A stretch of 64,000 bases of DNA from Deltaproteobacteria bacterium. GTDB lineage: Bacteria > Desulfobacterota > Binatia > Binatales > Binataceae. The DNA lies in assembly GCA_027317185.1 (NCBI GenBank), contig DAHVFB010000005.1:1-64000 (forward strand). Direction: 5' to 3'. The first letter of the stretch is position 1; every line of letters starts with the position of its first letter. The notes under the pieces are model-generated. The model worked only from the letters and a program-made list of their open reading frames with translations. It did not search any database and had not been told where the DNA came from. Position numbers and translations under genes: made by a program. Positions 19,243-29,312 of the stretch are shown in pieces.

Positions 19243-21390
19243 ATGGCTAGCAAGAATACTAATCAGAAACGCAAGTCGGTACGTCTAAATGATCAGACGG
19301 TAATCCGCGGGGAGGGCGGCGAAACTCATCAGACTGCGGGCGGTGATGTCCTTCAGCTCACATCGCAGCAAGGAATCCCGGTTTCCGATGATCAGAATAC
19401 TCTAAAGATCGGCTCACGAGGTCCGGCCGCCCTGGAAGACTTCCACTTTCGCGAGAAGATCTTTCATTTCGATCATGAGCGAATCCCGGAACGCGTTGTT
19501 CATGCGCGCGGCTTCGGCGCGCATGGTTTCTTCGAAAATTACGGCTCGCTGGCCTCCGTCACGCGAGCTGATCTATTCCAGCGTGCGGGCGAGAAGGTTC
19601 CGGCCTTCGTGCGGTTCTCCACAGTGGCCGGCAACAAAGGCTCGGCTGATCTTGCCCGCGACGTGCGCGGCTTCGCAGTAAAGCTGTACACGAAGGAAGG
19701 CAATTGGGACATTGTGGGCAATAATATGCCCGTATTCTTCATCCAGGACGCGATCAAGTTTCCCGATCTCATTCATGCCGCCAAGGCCGAGCCCGATCGT
19801 GGATTCCCCCAGGCGCAGACCGCCCATGACAATTTTTGGGATTTCATATCGCTTACGCCAGAAAGCATTCATATGGCGATGTGGATCATGTCCGATCGCG
19901 CAATACCTCGTTCGTTTCGCTTCATGGAAGGATTCGGGGTGCACACTTTTCGCCTGGTCAACGCTCGCGGCAAATCAACATTTGTAAAATTCCATTGGAA
20001 GCCCAAGCTCGGAATGCAGTCAGTAGTCTGGAATGAAGCGGTCAAGCTCAACGGCGCCGATCCGGATTTTCATCGGCGGGATTTGTGGAATTCAATTAAG
20101 TCCGGGAATTTCCCGGAATGGGAACTTGGCTTGCAGCTGTTCGATGATGACTTTGCTGAAAAATTCGCCTTCGACGTTCTCGATGCAACCAAGATCATTC
20201 CGGAAGAGGAACTCCCAATAAAAAAAGTGGGGCGTCTGGTGCTCGATCGTTGCGTGGATAATTTCTTCGCAGAGACGGAGCAAGCGGCATTTTGCACCGC
20301 TAACGTGGTGCCTGGAGTGGACTTCAGCAACGATCCTCTATTACAAGGACGCAACTTTTCTTATCTCGATACTCAGGTGAAACGGCTGGGAGGCCCGAAT
20401 TTTACTTTTCTCCCGGTCAATGCGCCGAAATGCCCTATGCATACGCTTCAGCAAGACGGTCATATGGCATCGGTCAATCCCACGACTCGCGTGAACTATG
20501 AGCCTAATTCGTGGGGTGGTGAGTTGGGCGGTCCTCGCGAATCGCCGAATCGCGGTTTCGAAACTTACCCTGCGGCAGAAGAGGGTCCAAAGCTCCGCGT
20601 TCGCTCGGAGACTTTCGCCGACCATTACAGCCAAGCGCGCCAATTCTACCTCAGTCAAACCAAGGTCGAACAGGAACACATCGCTGCGTCTTTCACCTTC
20701 GAACTGAGCAAGGTCGAAACCGTCGCAATTCGAAGCCGCTTGGTTTCCCATCTCTTGAATGTCGACGGGGCCCTGGCGGAGACCGTCGCGAAAGCGTTGC
20801 GCCTGAAGGTGACGCCGAAACCGAGCGAGCCCGCGCGTGCGCCTCGCACCGACCTCAAGGCGCTGCGGTCGCTGAGCATCGTGCTCAATCCCCCCGTCAG
20901 CTTTAAAGGACGGAAAGTCGGGGTAGTTGTGTCCGACAGGGTCAATGCTGAGTTACTGAAGGCATTGCGCCAGGCTCTAATCGAAGAAGGCGCTTCGCTT
21001 GAGGTGGTGGCGCCAAAAATTGGCGGAGTCGAGGCAAGTGACGGTACGTGGGTCGAAGCTCATCAGACCATCAGCGGTGGCCCCTCTGTACTGTACGATG
21101 CGGTGGCGTTGATGGTGTCAGAGGTAGCGGCTGTCGAACTTGCGAACAACCCCGCAGCACGCGATTTTGTTTCCGATGCTTTCGCCCATTCGAAATTTAT
21201 TGCGTATGTCGAGTCGTCTTCGCCGCTGGTAAAGGGAACGTTGGGAGGTCGAGATCTGGATAAGGGTTTTGTGCAGATTGAATCAGCGACGGACGTCGCT
21301 AAATTCATTGAATGCTGTCGGCGACTGCGCTTTTGGGACCGCAACATTGAACCGGCAACGGCCGACAAAAAAGCCGAGAGAATGAAGTGA
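19243..21390 (+). CDS. katE: Large-subunit monofunctional catalase (HPII/KatE type, C-terminal flavodoxin/DJ-1-like domain)
   Basis: [98 protein letters not shown]-terminal [20 protein letters not shown]... domain; ATG 19243 preferred over 19207. Confidence 0.95.
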   Translation: MASKNTNQKRKSVRLNDQTVIRGEGGETHQTAGGDVLQLTSQQGIPVSDDQNTLKIGSRGPAALEDFHFREKIFHFDHERIPERVVHARGFGAHGFFENYGSLASVTRADLFQRAGEKVPAFVRFSTVAGNKGSADLARDVRGFAVKLYTKEGNWDIVGNNMPVFFIQDAIKFPDLIHAAKAEPDRGFPQAQTAHDNFWDFISLTPESIHMAMWIMSDRAIPRSFRFMEGFGVHTFRLVNARGKSTFVKFHWKPKLGMQSVVWNEAVKLNGADPDFHRRDLWNSIKSGNFPEWELGLQLFDDDFAEKFAFDVLDATKIIPEEELPIKKVGRLVLDRCVDNFFAETEQAAFCTANVVPGVDFSNDPLLQGRNFSYLDTQVKRLGGPNFTFLPVNAPKCPMHTLQQDGHMASVNPTTRVNYEPNSWGGELGGPRESPNRGFETYPAAEEGPKLRVRSETFADHYSQARQFYLSQTKVEQEHIAASFTFELSKVETVAIRSRLVSHLLNVDGALAETVAKALRLKVTPKPSEPARAPRTDLKALRSLSIVLNPPVSFKGRKVGVVVSDRVNAELLKALRQALIEEGASLEVVAPKIGGVEASDGTWVEAHQTISGGPSVLYDAVALMVSEVAAVELANNPAARDFVSDAFAHSKFIAYVESSSPLVKGTLGGRDLDKGFVQIESATDVAKFIECCRRLRFWDRNIEPATADKKAERMK

Positions 21391-21681
21391 ATAGAAAAGT
21401 CCAACGCGCAGAATAGTCAGACTCGATGTGATCACTCATCACAGTGGTCGGGTCTTACGCGGCTTTCGCTAAGGAAGGCCGGTAGGCAGACCCATTGCGC
21501 CAAACGAGCGGCGTTAGAGTGCTCTGGCGATCGCCGTTACGGAAGCACGCGCCGGATCTGAAGTATGCGGTCTATTTGCGGCGAGCTACAATAGCTCGCT
21601 CATTTGGGTGAACCAGCTGGGACTCTTTCGCGCCATCGAGTTCGCGAAAGATCGCAAATGGTTAACTGCCATTCGCTGACG

Positions 21682-21715
21682 CATGACAACGCGATTGACG
21701 GTCGCCCAGCCGGCT
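21682..21715 (+). repeat. 34-bp direct repeat, copy 1 (32/34 identical to copy 2)
   Basis: catgacaacgcgattgacggtcgcccagccggct. Confidence 0.85.
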
Positions 21716-21758
21716 ATCAAATAGTTTCCGCCAACATCCGAAAAGTGACGGGAGAGTC

Positions 21759-22502
21759 ATGACCATCGTCAATGCACTTAGGCGAGATCGCGAACCGTTA
21801 CCCGAGTGGTTGGACGGGTACACCGAGGGGGATGGGTTTAATCCAAGAGCCTTTTTTTCGTCTCGGATCGTCTATTATCCCGGCTCCGGAGACGACGGGC
21901 ACGCGGTGAAACTCTTTGCGTCGGCGCACGCCGCCCATGCTTTTGTTTACGTCGACCAGTGGTACAAGCGCAGGGAAATCATACGAACGCTTCACCCATC
22001 GCATCCGGGCCATTTGCTAGGCTATCACCCCATCGGAGCGATGGAGGTGACGCAGCTATTACTGAGAGCCCAAGACTGGCTCCCTCACTTCGTCCGCAAG
22101 GCACAACGCCGAAATCAATACCCTCTTGCATCACTTTCGTTCGGATTGGTGGCCATTGTCGAGCGTGACAGCGATCGCAATGATGACCATGGGCCTCGCC
22201 GTCTCGCTATAATGTTCCTCAAGTGGGACGGATTTGCAGCATATGACGCTCTGTTTTGTAACGGCGGTGCTTCCGCACCCTTCGGTGTATTATTACAAGA
22301 CCATGGCTTTGGCGGTAACTATGACCGGTTCGGCCGCGGCGGGCTCCTGGAGCAGATCGCGCATGAAACCGAAGTCTTCCCAACTTGGCTGGTGGTGGCT
22401 GAAAACACGGAGCCGTGGAAAGGCTACAGACGCCTGCCGAGGGTACTGGGCGACCCCGGCGGTATGCATGGCACGACGCGCCTTCTCTACCGACGCGCCT
22501 AA
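21759..22502 (+). CDS. Hypothetical protein (247 aa)
   Basis: Long ORF after a GGGAGAG RBS-like site; MTIVNALRRDREPLPEWLDGYTEGDGFNPRAFFSSRIVYYPGSGDDG... no family assigned. Confidence 0.65.
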   Translation: MTIVNALRRDREPLPEWLDGYTEGDGFNPRAFFSSRIVYYPGSGDDGHAVKLFASAHAAHAFVYVDQWYKRREIIRTLHPSHPGHLLGYHPIGAMEVTQLLLRAQDWLPHFVRKAQRRNQYPLASLSFGLVAIVERDSDRNDDHGPRRLAIMFLKWDGFAAYDALFCNGGASAPFGVLLQDHGFGGNYDRFGRGGLLEQIAHETEVFPTWLVVAENTEPWKGYRRLPRVLGDPGGMHGTTRLLYRRA

Positions 22503-22701
22503 AGTGAAGAACGCGTAGGAAGAGCTGCATCAGAACGCCCCTGGCATCCGCTGCGCTATCGATGGACCTGGCAATTTCGCGCCGGGGTAGGATTTGCCCG
22601 TTTTCGCCGATTAGCGCCGCCGGAGGCGCTTTCTCGGTTCGCCCGCGCTCGCAAATCGCGCGCACACGCCCGGATTTCGATTCCCTGCGAACTACGATTA
22701 T

Positions 22702-22735
22702 CATGACAACGCGATTGGCTGTCGCCCAGCCGGCT
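22702..22735 (+). repeat. 34-bp direct repeat, copy 2
   Basis: catgacaacgcgattggctgtcgcccagccggct; exactly 1020 bp downstream of copy 1. Confidence 0.85.
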
Positions 22736-22741
22736 TTGAAT

Positions 22742-22769
22742 CCTGGAGACACCCCCATGGGGCTCCAGG
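22742..22769. terminator. Hairpin between convergent genes
   Basis: CCTGGAG...CCC CATG GGG CTCCAGG inverted repeat. Confidence 0.45.
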
Positions 22770-22834
22770 GGAATTAGAAGTTTATGCCAGCAGAGACAGG
22801 CGGAGTCCCGCTCGCGACATATTAGGCAGTAAGG

Positions 22835-22912
22835 TCAACAATGACTGAAAAGGGCGATTAAAATTATGATCGGAATCGGCACTCCCAGAAAGAAAAGTAG
22901 AATTGAACGCAT
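22835..22912 (-). CDS. 25-aa membrane micro-protein
   Basis: MRSILLFFLGVPIPIIILIALFSHC*, GAGGAG RBS upstream; below the ORF track length cut-off; resembles the conserved short MRxILLxxLGVPIPIIILIALF-type proteins. Confidence 0.65.
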   Translation of the reverse strand: MRSILLFFLGVPIPIIILIALFSHC

Positions 22913-22972
22913 CGTGATTCTCCTCAATCGGTAGAGAATTTTTCACACTCCCAGGCGGGAGCAAGAAATCGG

Positions 22973-23836
22973 TTAAATGAGCTGTACGTGATCGCGTTCT
23001 CTCCCTCCGATCGTCGCCGCATAGCTCGCGCAAAACGCACCAATGAGCAGAGAGACAAATAACCAAAGCGAGAAATGGGCTGCCGCCTTGCGAGCAGTTT
23101 CAGCGGCGCTCTGCATTTCCGCGAACACTTCAGAAACCCGTTGTTCTGCCGTTGCTTCATCAAGGCCGGTTTTCGCCGCGACCTGTCTGGCCAGATAGGT
23201 GTGGTCAGCGTCCGAGAGATGCCCATGGCTGAGGGCAGTAGCGAAAATAAGGTTGGTTTCAGAACGTAGCTGAGCATCGGGGCGATCGAGGCTCGAAGTC
23301 CTCGAACGGAACAAAGTGTCGATAAAATATGCGTTAGAATTGTCTTCTTGCGCCCCGACGGATCCGCTCGAAGTTGAAATTGAGGATGTCTGTTGCGCCG
23401 CGGCGGCAACCATCGAGGTCGCAGCAGAAGCCAAGAAAGCAGCGGTAACTACGAGGCCCACTGACCAGGCCAGAAATCCGTGGGCCGTATCGCGGAAATA
23501 TACTTCGTCGGTATGAATCGTCGCCCACTTTGTTCGCAGACGGCCCGCAAGATAGCCGCCCAACCCCGAGGCGATAATTTGGATAATGATCAACCAAACG
23601 ATGCCGCCTTTACCGATGGTCGACGCCGACGCTCCCGAATTCGACCATGGGGAGACGGCAGATAAACCCATTCCGGTGCCCAAGACGAGCAGGATAAGCC
23701 ACAATGCGGCCGCCACGAATGCACCGGCGATTACTGCGGCCCAAGACACACCTGACGAGTGAGCCTCATTCCGGGCGAAATGATCTACTAATCCAGACTG
23801 ATGGTCAGCAGTGGTTGAAAGTCCTGAGCGTTCCAT
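22973..23836 (-). CDS. Hypothetical multi-TM membrane protein
   Basis: WAAVIAGAFVAAALWLILLVLGTGMGLSAVSPW; GLGGYLAGRLRTKWATIHTDEVYFRDTAHGFLAWSVGLVVTAAFLA. Confidence 0.75.
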   Translation of the reverse strand: MERSGLSTTADHQSGLVDHFARNEAHSSGVSWAAVIAGAFVAAALWLILLVLGTGMGLSAVSPWSNSGASASTIGKGGIVWLIIIQIIASGLGGYLAGRLRTKWATIHTDEVYFRDTAHGFLAWSVGLVVTAAFLASAATSMVAAAAQQTSSISTSSGSVGAQEDNSNAYFIDTLFRSRTSSLDRPDAQLRSETNLIFATALSHGHLSDADHTYLARQVAAKTGLDEATAEQRVSEVFAEMQSAAETARKAAAHFSLWLFVSLLIGAFCASYAATIGGRERDHVQLI

Positions 23837-24511
23837 CTAGCTACCTCGCATATGAAGTGTGTCGCGATTCTCCGAATCGTGATCGCGATTTGCCGACTGT
23901 TGAATTCCGCGTTTGCGTATCCCAAGCAGTGATATTAGCTTCCGAGCGGTTATAAGTGCCAGGGATGGACAGTTCTCTGAAGAACAAAAACTAGCCTTCG
24001 TAAATCGTCCAATTCATTGCTCTCCGGCTAAAGATTTCGTTCAATAAAAGAAGGCGAAGGACATGACTCACTGGCAGTCGCGAAAAACGGAAACGCTGGT
24101 CAGCTAATCAATTCGCACTGCCCTAGCATAATCAATGGGAGTGTCGCCGAATGGGGATAATACTGGCGCACCGAATACCGTGAAACATTTATGCGCTTGC
24201 GTAAGTTTCAAGTCTCGACGCCCGTTCTGCACTCGGATGAATTTAGCGGACTCGCGCAAATATCAATCCATTCTGGCCTGTTCGTTCTCTAAATAACGGC
24301 AGTTTGCGATTGCGGATAACCGGCTCACTCCACATGCATAAACTTAATGTTAGGCTTTGAGGGTGAACGCAACAGATCGCGTCCGAGGGCTGTGACCGCG
24401 CCCAGTATTGGTGCGCTTGCGCCAATAGTTGTCTGCTTGGTCCATGAAGTTCGCTCAGATCGTCGATTAAATTAACCGCACTGACGTGGAATACAAAAGG
24501 AAGGTTTAGAA

Positions 24512-25018
24512 ATGCAAAAGGAAGATGCAATTACATTGTTGAAACACGACCATGCAGCCGTGAAGAAAATGTTCGCGCGCGAGAAAGAAGTTACTAAGCA
24601 GAACGGTGAAAAGGTACATATTTTCAACGAAATAAAAGCCGCGTTGGAAGTTCACGCCATCATCGAGGAAGATATCTTTTATCCGGCTGTGAAGAAGGCG
24701 CGCTCAGAGGCGGTTAAGGACGAAGTGCGCGAAGGCTATGAGGAGCACAAGCAGATAAAGACTTTACTCGCGCAAATCGCGAGTATTACGCCCTCTGACG
24801 AAACTTACGCCATGAAGATCAAAGTGCTCATGGAAGACGTGGAGCATCACGTCAAGGACGAGGAGGGCGAGATGTTTCCCGACGCCAAGAAGTTTCTTGG
24901 TGAGGTCCGTCTATTGGAACTGGGCGTCGAACTGGCGGCGCGCAAGCAGCAACTCGAGAAGCAATCGGCGGCGGCTAAGCCCGCGAGCGCTACGTCGAGC
25001 GCGCATGCCGCGAAATAG
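24512..25018 (+). CDS. Hemerythrin domain-containing protein
   Basis: LLKHDHAAVKKMF...ALEVHAIIEEDIFYPAVKKA...EEHKQIKTLL...DVEHHVKDEEGEMFPDAKK. Confidence 0.9.
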   Translation: MQKEDAITLLKHDHAAVKKMFAREKEVTKQNGEKVHIFNEIKAALEVHAIIEEDIFYPAVKKARSEAVKDEVREGYEEHKQIKTLLAQIASITPSDETYAMKIKVLMEDVEHHVKDEEGEMFPDAKKFLGEVRLLELGVELAARKQQLEKQSAAAKPASATSSAHAAK

Positions 25019-25072
25019 CTAAAGGTCCCGCAATCAACTCGAAGTTAAGAGTCAGGACTAGGAGGCAACAAC

Positions 25073-25624
25073 ATGGCAAAAGCGGTATTTGGTATTGCAA
25101 AGAGTCAGTCGCAAGCGATCACGATAGCCGACCAGTTGAAAGCGGCCGGATTTTCCGATGGCGACGTATCAGTACTGTTTCCTGACAAGAAAGGAACCAA
25201 GGATTTTGCTCATGAGCAACACACCAAGGCCCCAGAGGGTGCCGCCACGGGTGCAACCGGTGGCGCGGTGCTGGGCGGTGCATTGGGCTGGATGGTAGGA
25301 ATTGGGGCGCTGGCGATTCCCGGTCTCGGACCCTTCATCGCGGCTGGTCCAATCATGGCGGCCTTGGCGGGTGTGGCTGGTGGTGCGGCTGTTGGAGGCC
25401 TCACGGGAGCGCTCATCGGTATGGGCATTCCCGAGTATGAGGCGAAACGATATGAAGGAAAGGTTAAGGACGGAAACATTTTGATGTCGGTCCACACCGA
25501 AGACAGCGCCGAGCGCGATCGAGCGAAGAAGATCTTTGAGGCCGGCGGTGCCGAGGACATCTCGTACACAGGAGAAGCGTCAGTTTCCAAGGATCATATG
25601 GCGCCGGCCGAGCGGCACGACTGA
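25073..25624 (+). CDS. General-stress-protein-like (DUF3341/YflT-like) protein with glycine-rich membrane segment
   Basis: MAKAVFGIAKSQSQAITIADQLKAAGFSDGDVSVLFPDKKGTKDFAHE...GAATGATGGAVLGGALGWMVGIGALAIPG. Confidence 0.75.
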   Translation: MAKAVFGIAKSQSQAITIADQLKAAGFSDGDVSVLFPDKKGTKDFAHEQHTKAPEGAATGATGGAVLGGALGWMVGIGALAIPGLGPFIAAGPIMAALAGVAGGAAVGGLTGALIGMGIPEYEAKRYEGKVKDGNILMSVHTEDSAERDRAKKIFEAGGAEDISYTGEASVSKDHMAPAERHD

Positions 25625-25772
25625 TAAAGCACTCGAAGTGTAGGTGGAGAAGCGGCATCCGATCGAGAAAATTGCGGTAGCATCGCTGTTCGGTCGGCGA
25701 GCGGGAAATCTCTTGTCCTCTTGCCGATCCGGGTCCCAGGGCACGCAAACAGAGAACTGTAAACCGACGACT

Positions 25773-25809
25773 GGCATCGCGCGATCCTAGCGCAGGATCG
25801 CGCGATGCC
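25773..25809. terminator. 16-bp perfect stem hairpin
   Basis: GGCATCGCGCGATCCT-AGCGC-AGGATCGCGCGATGCC downstream of the 25073-25624 gene. Confidence 0.65.
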
Positions 25810-25843
25810 TTAGTATAACCCCAAGGATGAAGAGGCAATACCA

Positions 25844-26083
25844 ATGGCATACGAAGACACGGCAAAATCAGCAGTTCAGCAAGCGATGGATCAGGGCCGA
25901 AATGCGGCCGGACAAGCCGGCCAGACTGTGAAAGATGGCTATAGGGCGGCCCAGCAGTTCGCCGAAGATAAAGGCCTTAATCTCGATGTGGGTGACTTCG
26001 TTCGGCGTGAACCCTGGCTGGCAATCGCCGGCGCGTTTGCGATCGGCTACGTTGCGGCGCAGATGATCAGGCGGATGTCCTGA
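25844..26083 (+). CDS. DUF883/ElaB-YqjD-like small protein
   Basis: AVQQAMDQGRNAAGQAGQTVKDGYRAAQQF...VRREPWLAIAGAFAIGYVAAQMIRR. Confidence 0.75.
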   Translation: MAYEDTAKSAVQQAMDQGRNAAGQAGQTVKDGYRAAQQFAEDKGLNLDVGDFVRREPWLAIAGAFAIGYVAAQMIRRMS

Positions 26084-26088
26084 CGGCG

Positions 26089-26373
26089 GTGTGTTCCTTG
26101 AGTGTTTCAGCCGATTCAACAGCGTCCGGAGATCAACGAAGCCGAGACCTGGCCGACTACGTAAGAGCGGAACCGATTAAAGCGGTGATGATCGCGACTA
26201 CCGCAGGGTTTGTTTTAGGCGGCGGTCTTAACAGCCGAATCGGTCTGGGTTTACTCACCGTCGCAGCTCGGATCGCCCTTCGCGGAGCCGTGACGACCAC
26301 CCTCGTCGAACTATTCACTGGCAGTCACAACAATGGAAGAAAGATGAACGCAAACGCTGGATTAAAGACGTGA
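26089..26373 (+). CDS. Hypothetical small membrane protein of the YqjD/YqjE-like operon
   Basis: DLADYVRAEPIKAVMIATTAGFVLGGGLNSRIG; GTG start; overlaps next gene by 4 nt. Confidence 0.65.
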   Translation: MCSLSVSADSTASGDQRSRDLADYVRAEPIKAVMIATTAGFVLGGGLNSRIGLGLLTVAARIALRGAVTTTLVELFTGSHNNGRKMNANAGLKT

Positions 26374-26687
26374 CAACCGACGAAAAGATTTCCCAGAATC
26401 GGGATGAATTCAACGACGCGCGTCAGGACCTCCGCGATACTTTGTCCGAGGTCAGCGCAAAGGCTGAGGAGCTGGAAAGCAAGCTTCGTCCCGATCGCCT
26501 GATAGAGAACTCTCCCATCGGGGCGGCTTGGACGGCAGGGGCGTTGGGCTTCGTGCTCGGCTCGAGGGCTCATCCTTCGGTACTTGGACCTGTCATGATT
26601 TTCGCCTTGCTGGGATTCGCGTTGTCGAAAAAATTCTCAGAAGATGGGAAGAGAAGCAATGGAAGAGAAGCAGCATCCACCCAGTAA
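26370..26687 (+). CDS. DUF3618/YqjD-like small membrane protein
   Basis: RDEFNDARQDLRDTLSEVSAKAEELESKLRPDRLIENSPIGAAWTAGALGFVLGSR. Confidence 0.65.
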   Translation: MTTDEKISQNRDEFNDARQDLRDTLSEVSAKAEELESKLRPDRLIENSPIGAAWTAGALGFVLGSRAHPSVLGPVMIFALLGFALSKKFSEDGKRSNGREAASTQ

Positions 26688-27039
26688 CGGGACGCACGAT
26701 AGCCATCCTGATTGGGCCACACTGGTTACCCGATCAATGGACGATGTCTCACGCATCCTGCACTCCGAGGTCGACCTGCTCCAAATTAACCTTGTTGCTG
26801 CTCTACGAATACAAATCGATTATGCCCTCGCGACCTTCGCGATGATGGTAGTGCTCATAGGGGCTTCAGTATGCGCGGTCGCCGCACTGGTTCTGCTTCT
26901 CCATCAATCTTTTTTGGGCTGGCGAGGCTTTCCCTGGTGGCAGGCGTTGGCTATCGGAGCAGCCGCGATGTTCGTGATCGGAATCGCAATTCGGCAAATG
27001 GCGGCACGCAGCACTAGTCAGAGCGTTAAGGCAATATAA
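26644..27039 (+). CDS. YqjE-like 'phage holin family' (actinobacterial holin-X type) membrane protein
   Basis: DWATLVTRSMDDVSRILHSEVDLLQINL... two TM helices; start probably ATG at 26659. Confidence 0.7.
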   Translation: MGREAMEEKQHPPSNGTHDSHPDWATLVTRSMDDVSRILHSEVDLLQINLVAALRIQIDYALATFAMMVVLIGASVCAVAALVLLLHQSFLGWRGFPWWQALAIGAAAMFVIGIAIRQMAARSTSQSVKAI

Positions 27040-27083
27040 CACAAACGGAAGCAGAGTATCTGCGATCTGCACGAATCCGGTAG

Positions 27084-28403
27084 GTGATTGCAGGTATGCG
27101 CCGGGATGCTAATGCGGGAACCCGCGTAGAGCAGCAGGAGAAAAGCGCAAGGGAAGGAGCAGGATACGGCCGTTCGTCCGTGCGACAATATCTAACGGTC
27201 AAGAGGAAGCTGCGATCAAGTAAGCCGGTATGGATGGCTTATCCGCGACACTTTCCTCGCGCCAAGCGGTTGAAGCAAGACCTGGAGACGGATGTTTTGG
27301 TCGTGGGTGCAGGGATTAGCGGAGCACTTATCGCCTATACGCTTGCGCGTGACGGGCACCGCGTCGCAGTTGTCGATCGGCGTGGACCGGTCATGGGCTC
27401 AACTCCTGCAAGCACCGCGTTATTGCTATACGAAATTGATATTCCCTTGATTCATCTCAAGCGCAAGCTGGGGGCACGCCCTGCGGAACGTGCGTGGCTG
27501 AGGTCCAAGGCCGCTCTCGATGCGCTGTACCACCTCGCCCGCCGGGAGAAGATTGACGCTGCGATGAGCTTACGTCCGTCGGTCTATCTGGCGGGGGAGG
27601 TTCTGGATGCGCACGGACTTGCCAACGAAGCTCGCGCGCGCGAACGACTCGGATTACCCAGCCGGTTTCTCGATCGACATGCCCTTCGAGCACGCTTCGG
27701 CTTATCCCGATCTGCCGCGATCGTGAGCGACAATAATGTCGCTGCGGATCCGCGGGCTCTCGCCTCGGGATTCTTAAGACGCGCCCAGCAACTCGGCGCG
27801 CAGATCTACGCGCCACATGAGATTGCGGATATCCATTCTCGGAAGGACACTGCTCTTGCAATGACTAAGGATCGCTTCACGATCGAATCACGGCAAATCG
27901 TACTATGCACAGGTTATGAGGTGCCGAAGATAGTGCCCGTCGAAGGTCACAGCATTCAGTCCACATGGGTTATCGCTACGAAAACTCAGCCGAAGCGACT
28001 TTGGCCCGAGGAGTGTTTCATTTGGGAGGCCGCGAACCCCTACCTATACGTGCGCACCACGATTGATGGGCGCGTCATCTGTGGGGGTGAAGACGCAGAA
28101 TTTGCGGACACCGGCCACCGGGACGCTTTGCTCAACGACAAAGCGAAAACTCTGGAAAAGAAACTTGCGATAATGTTGCCGAGGGTCGACCCACGCCCAC
28201 AGTTCGCATGGACAGCTTCGTTCGGTCAGAGCAATACCGGCTTACCCAGTATTGGTCCAATTCCAGGCCATTCGCGCTGTTACGCGGTGCTGGGTTATGG
28301 CGGAAACGGGATCACGTATTCCATGCTTGCCGCGCAACTCGTTTCCGCCGCAATTGGTGGACGGCGGGATCCGGACGCGAAGCTTTTCGCGTTTCCAACC
28401 TGA
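27084..28403 (+). CDS. FAD-dependent oxidoreductase (DAO family)
   Basis: DVLVVGAGISGALIAYTLARDGHRVAVVDRRGPVMGSTPASTALLLYEID; C-terminal GLPSIGPIPGHSRCYAVLGYGGNGITYSMLAA. Confidence 0.9.
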   Translation: MIAGMRRDANAGTRVEQQEKSAREGAGYGRSSVRQYLTVKRKLRSSKPVWMAYPRHFPRAKRLKQDLETDVLVVGAGISGALIAYTLARDGHRVAVVDRRGPVMGSTPASTALLLYEIDIPLIHLKRKLGARPAERAWLRSKAALDALYHLARREKIDAAMSLRPSVYLAGEVLDAHGLANEARARERLGLPSRFLDRHALRARFGLSRSAAIVSDNNVAADPRALASGFLRRAQQLGAQIYAPHEIADIHSRKDTALAMTKDRFTIESRQIVLCTGYEVPKIVPVEGHSIQSTWVIATKTQPKRLWPEECFIWEAANPYLYVRTTIDGRVICGGEDAEFADTGHRDALLNDKAKTLEKKLAIMLPRVDPRPQFAWTASFGQSNTGLPSIGPIPGHSRCYAVLGYGGNGITYSMLAAQLVSAAIGGRRDPDAKLFAFPT

Positions 28404-28484
28404 CTAGGCCGAGTGGCTCCGGCTGCTCGGTATTTTTGGAATCCACGAGGACGTCGGGCTGCTTACAACTTGATCCTAACGAAA

Positions 28485-29255
28485 TCAGAACCCCGCGGCA
28501 GCGGAGGTTCCAGCCGGGCGCTCCTTTGATGGTCGCGGAGCCTCGAGATCGGTTACCTCGCGCAGCCGCCGGCTCGCATCCTTCGCCATGCACACGCCCA
28601 TCGAAGCGGTCCAGATGAAATAGGTTCCAAAGAGGGTCCAGAAAGTGAGCGCCCCGTTCCACGCCAGCGGACCCGTTTTGAAAAACGGCATCGCGCTGAT
28701 CGGAATGAAGCTAAGGCCAGCGAAGATCGCCCAGCCGCTCACCCAGCGCGGGAATATCGGGGTTGAGCTTTTGTCAGCGAGGCCGACGATACCGGCCGCG
28801 ATTGCCTGTACCGACGTCACCGCATAGGTGACGTTGAATAGTATAAAACCGAGATCGTTCAGCATCCGCACGGTATTCGGATCGGTGTCCGGCCGAAACG
28901 CCGCGACCGCCCAGATTGCCGGGCAGAACATCAATACCCAGGCGGTGAGAGCACCGCCAATAAGTTGGATGACGGTCAAAACCGGGCTCGACCCTTCGAT
29001 CCGCCACATCACCACCGTGAGCTGAGCCGTCCAGGGCACCCACAGTATGCCGACCAGCGCGGCCATGCTGTTCCCGAAGAGGATTGCGGTGTGATGCTGT
29101 GCGAATATCGCAGCGAGGTCGGGTGCGCTTAGGTTGGGCGAGGCGGGCGGCAGGTTATGACCGAGATATGCCCAGAAGAAAGTGTAAAGGATCTCGAATG
29201 CGAAACCGCACTGCGCGGCAATTAACTGGTACTTGAGACTCTGTTTTTCGGACAT
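28485..29255 (-). CDS. Hypothetical polytopic membrane protein adjacent to P450
   Basis: Multiple TM helices; last gene of ferredoxin-P450 unit. Confidence 0.7.
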   Translation of the reverse strand: MSEKQSLKYQLIAAQCGFAFEILYTFFWAYLGHNLPPASPNLSAPDLAAIFAQHHTAILFGNSMAALVGILWVPWTAQLTVVMWRIEGSSPVLTVIQLIGGALTAWVLMFCPAIWAVAAFRPDTDPNTVRMLNDLGFILFNVTYAVTSVQAIAAGIVGLADKSSTPIFPRWVSGWAIFAGLSFIPISAMPFFKTGPLAWNGALTFWTLFGTYFIWTASMGVCMAKDASRRLREVTDLEAPRPSKERPAGTSAAAGF

Positions 29256-29312
29256 CTCATTATCTCCATTGTGGCTATCAAGTTAGTTCAGTTTGCAGTC
29301 GGCTGAGCATTT

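Noticed and set aside
26644-27039. 'Phage holin family' gene as evidence for a prophage
   Set aside because: YqjE-type holin-X proteins are housekeeping stress-associated membrane proteins; no other phage gene is present.
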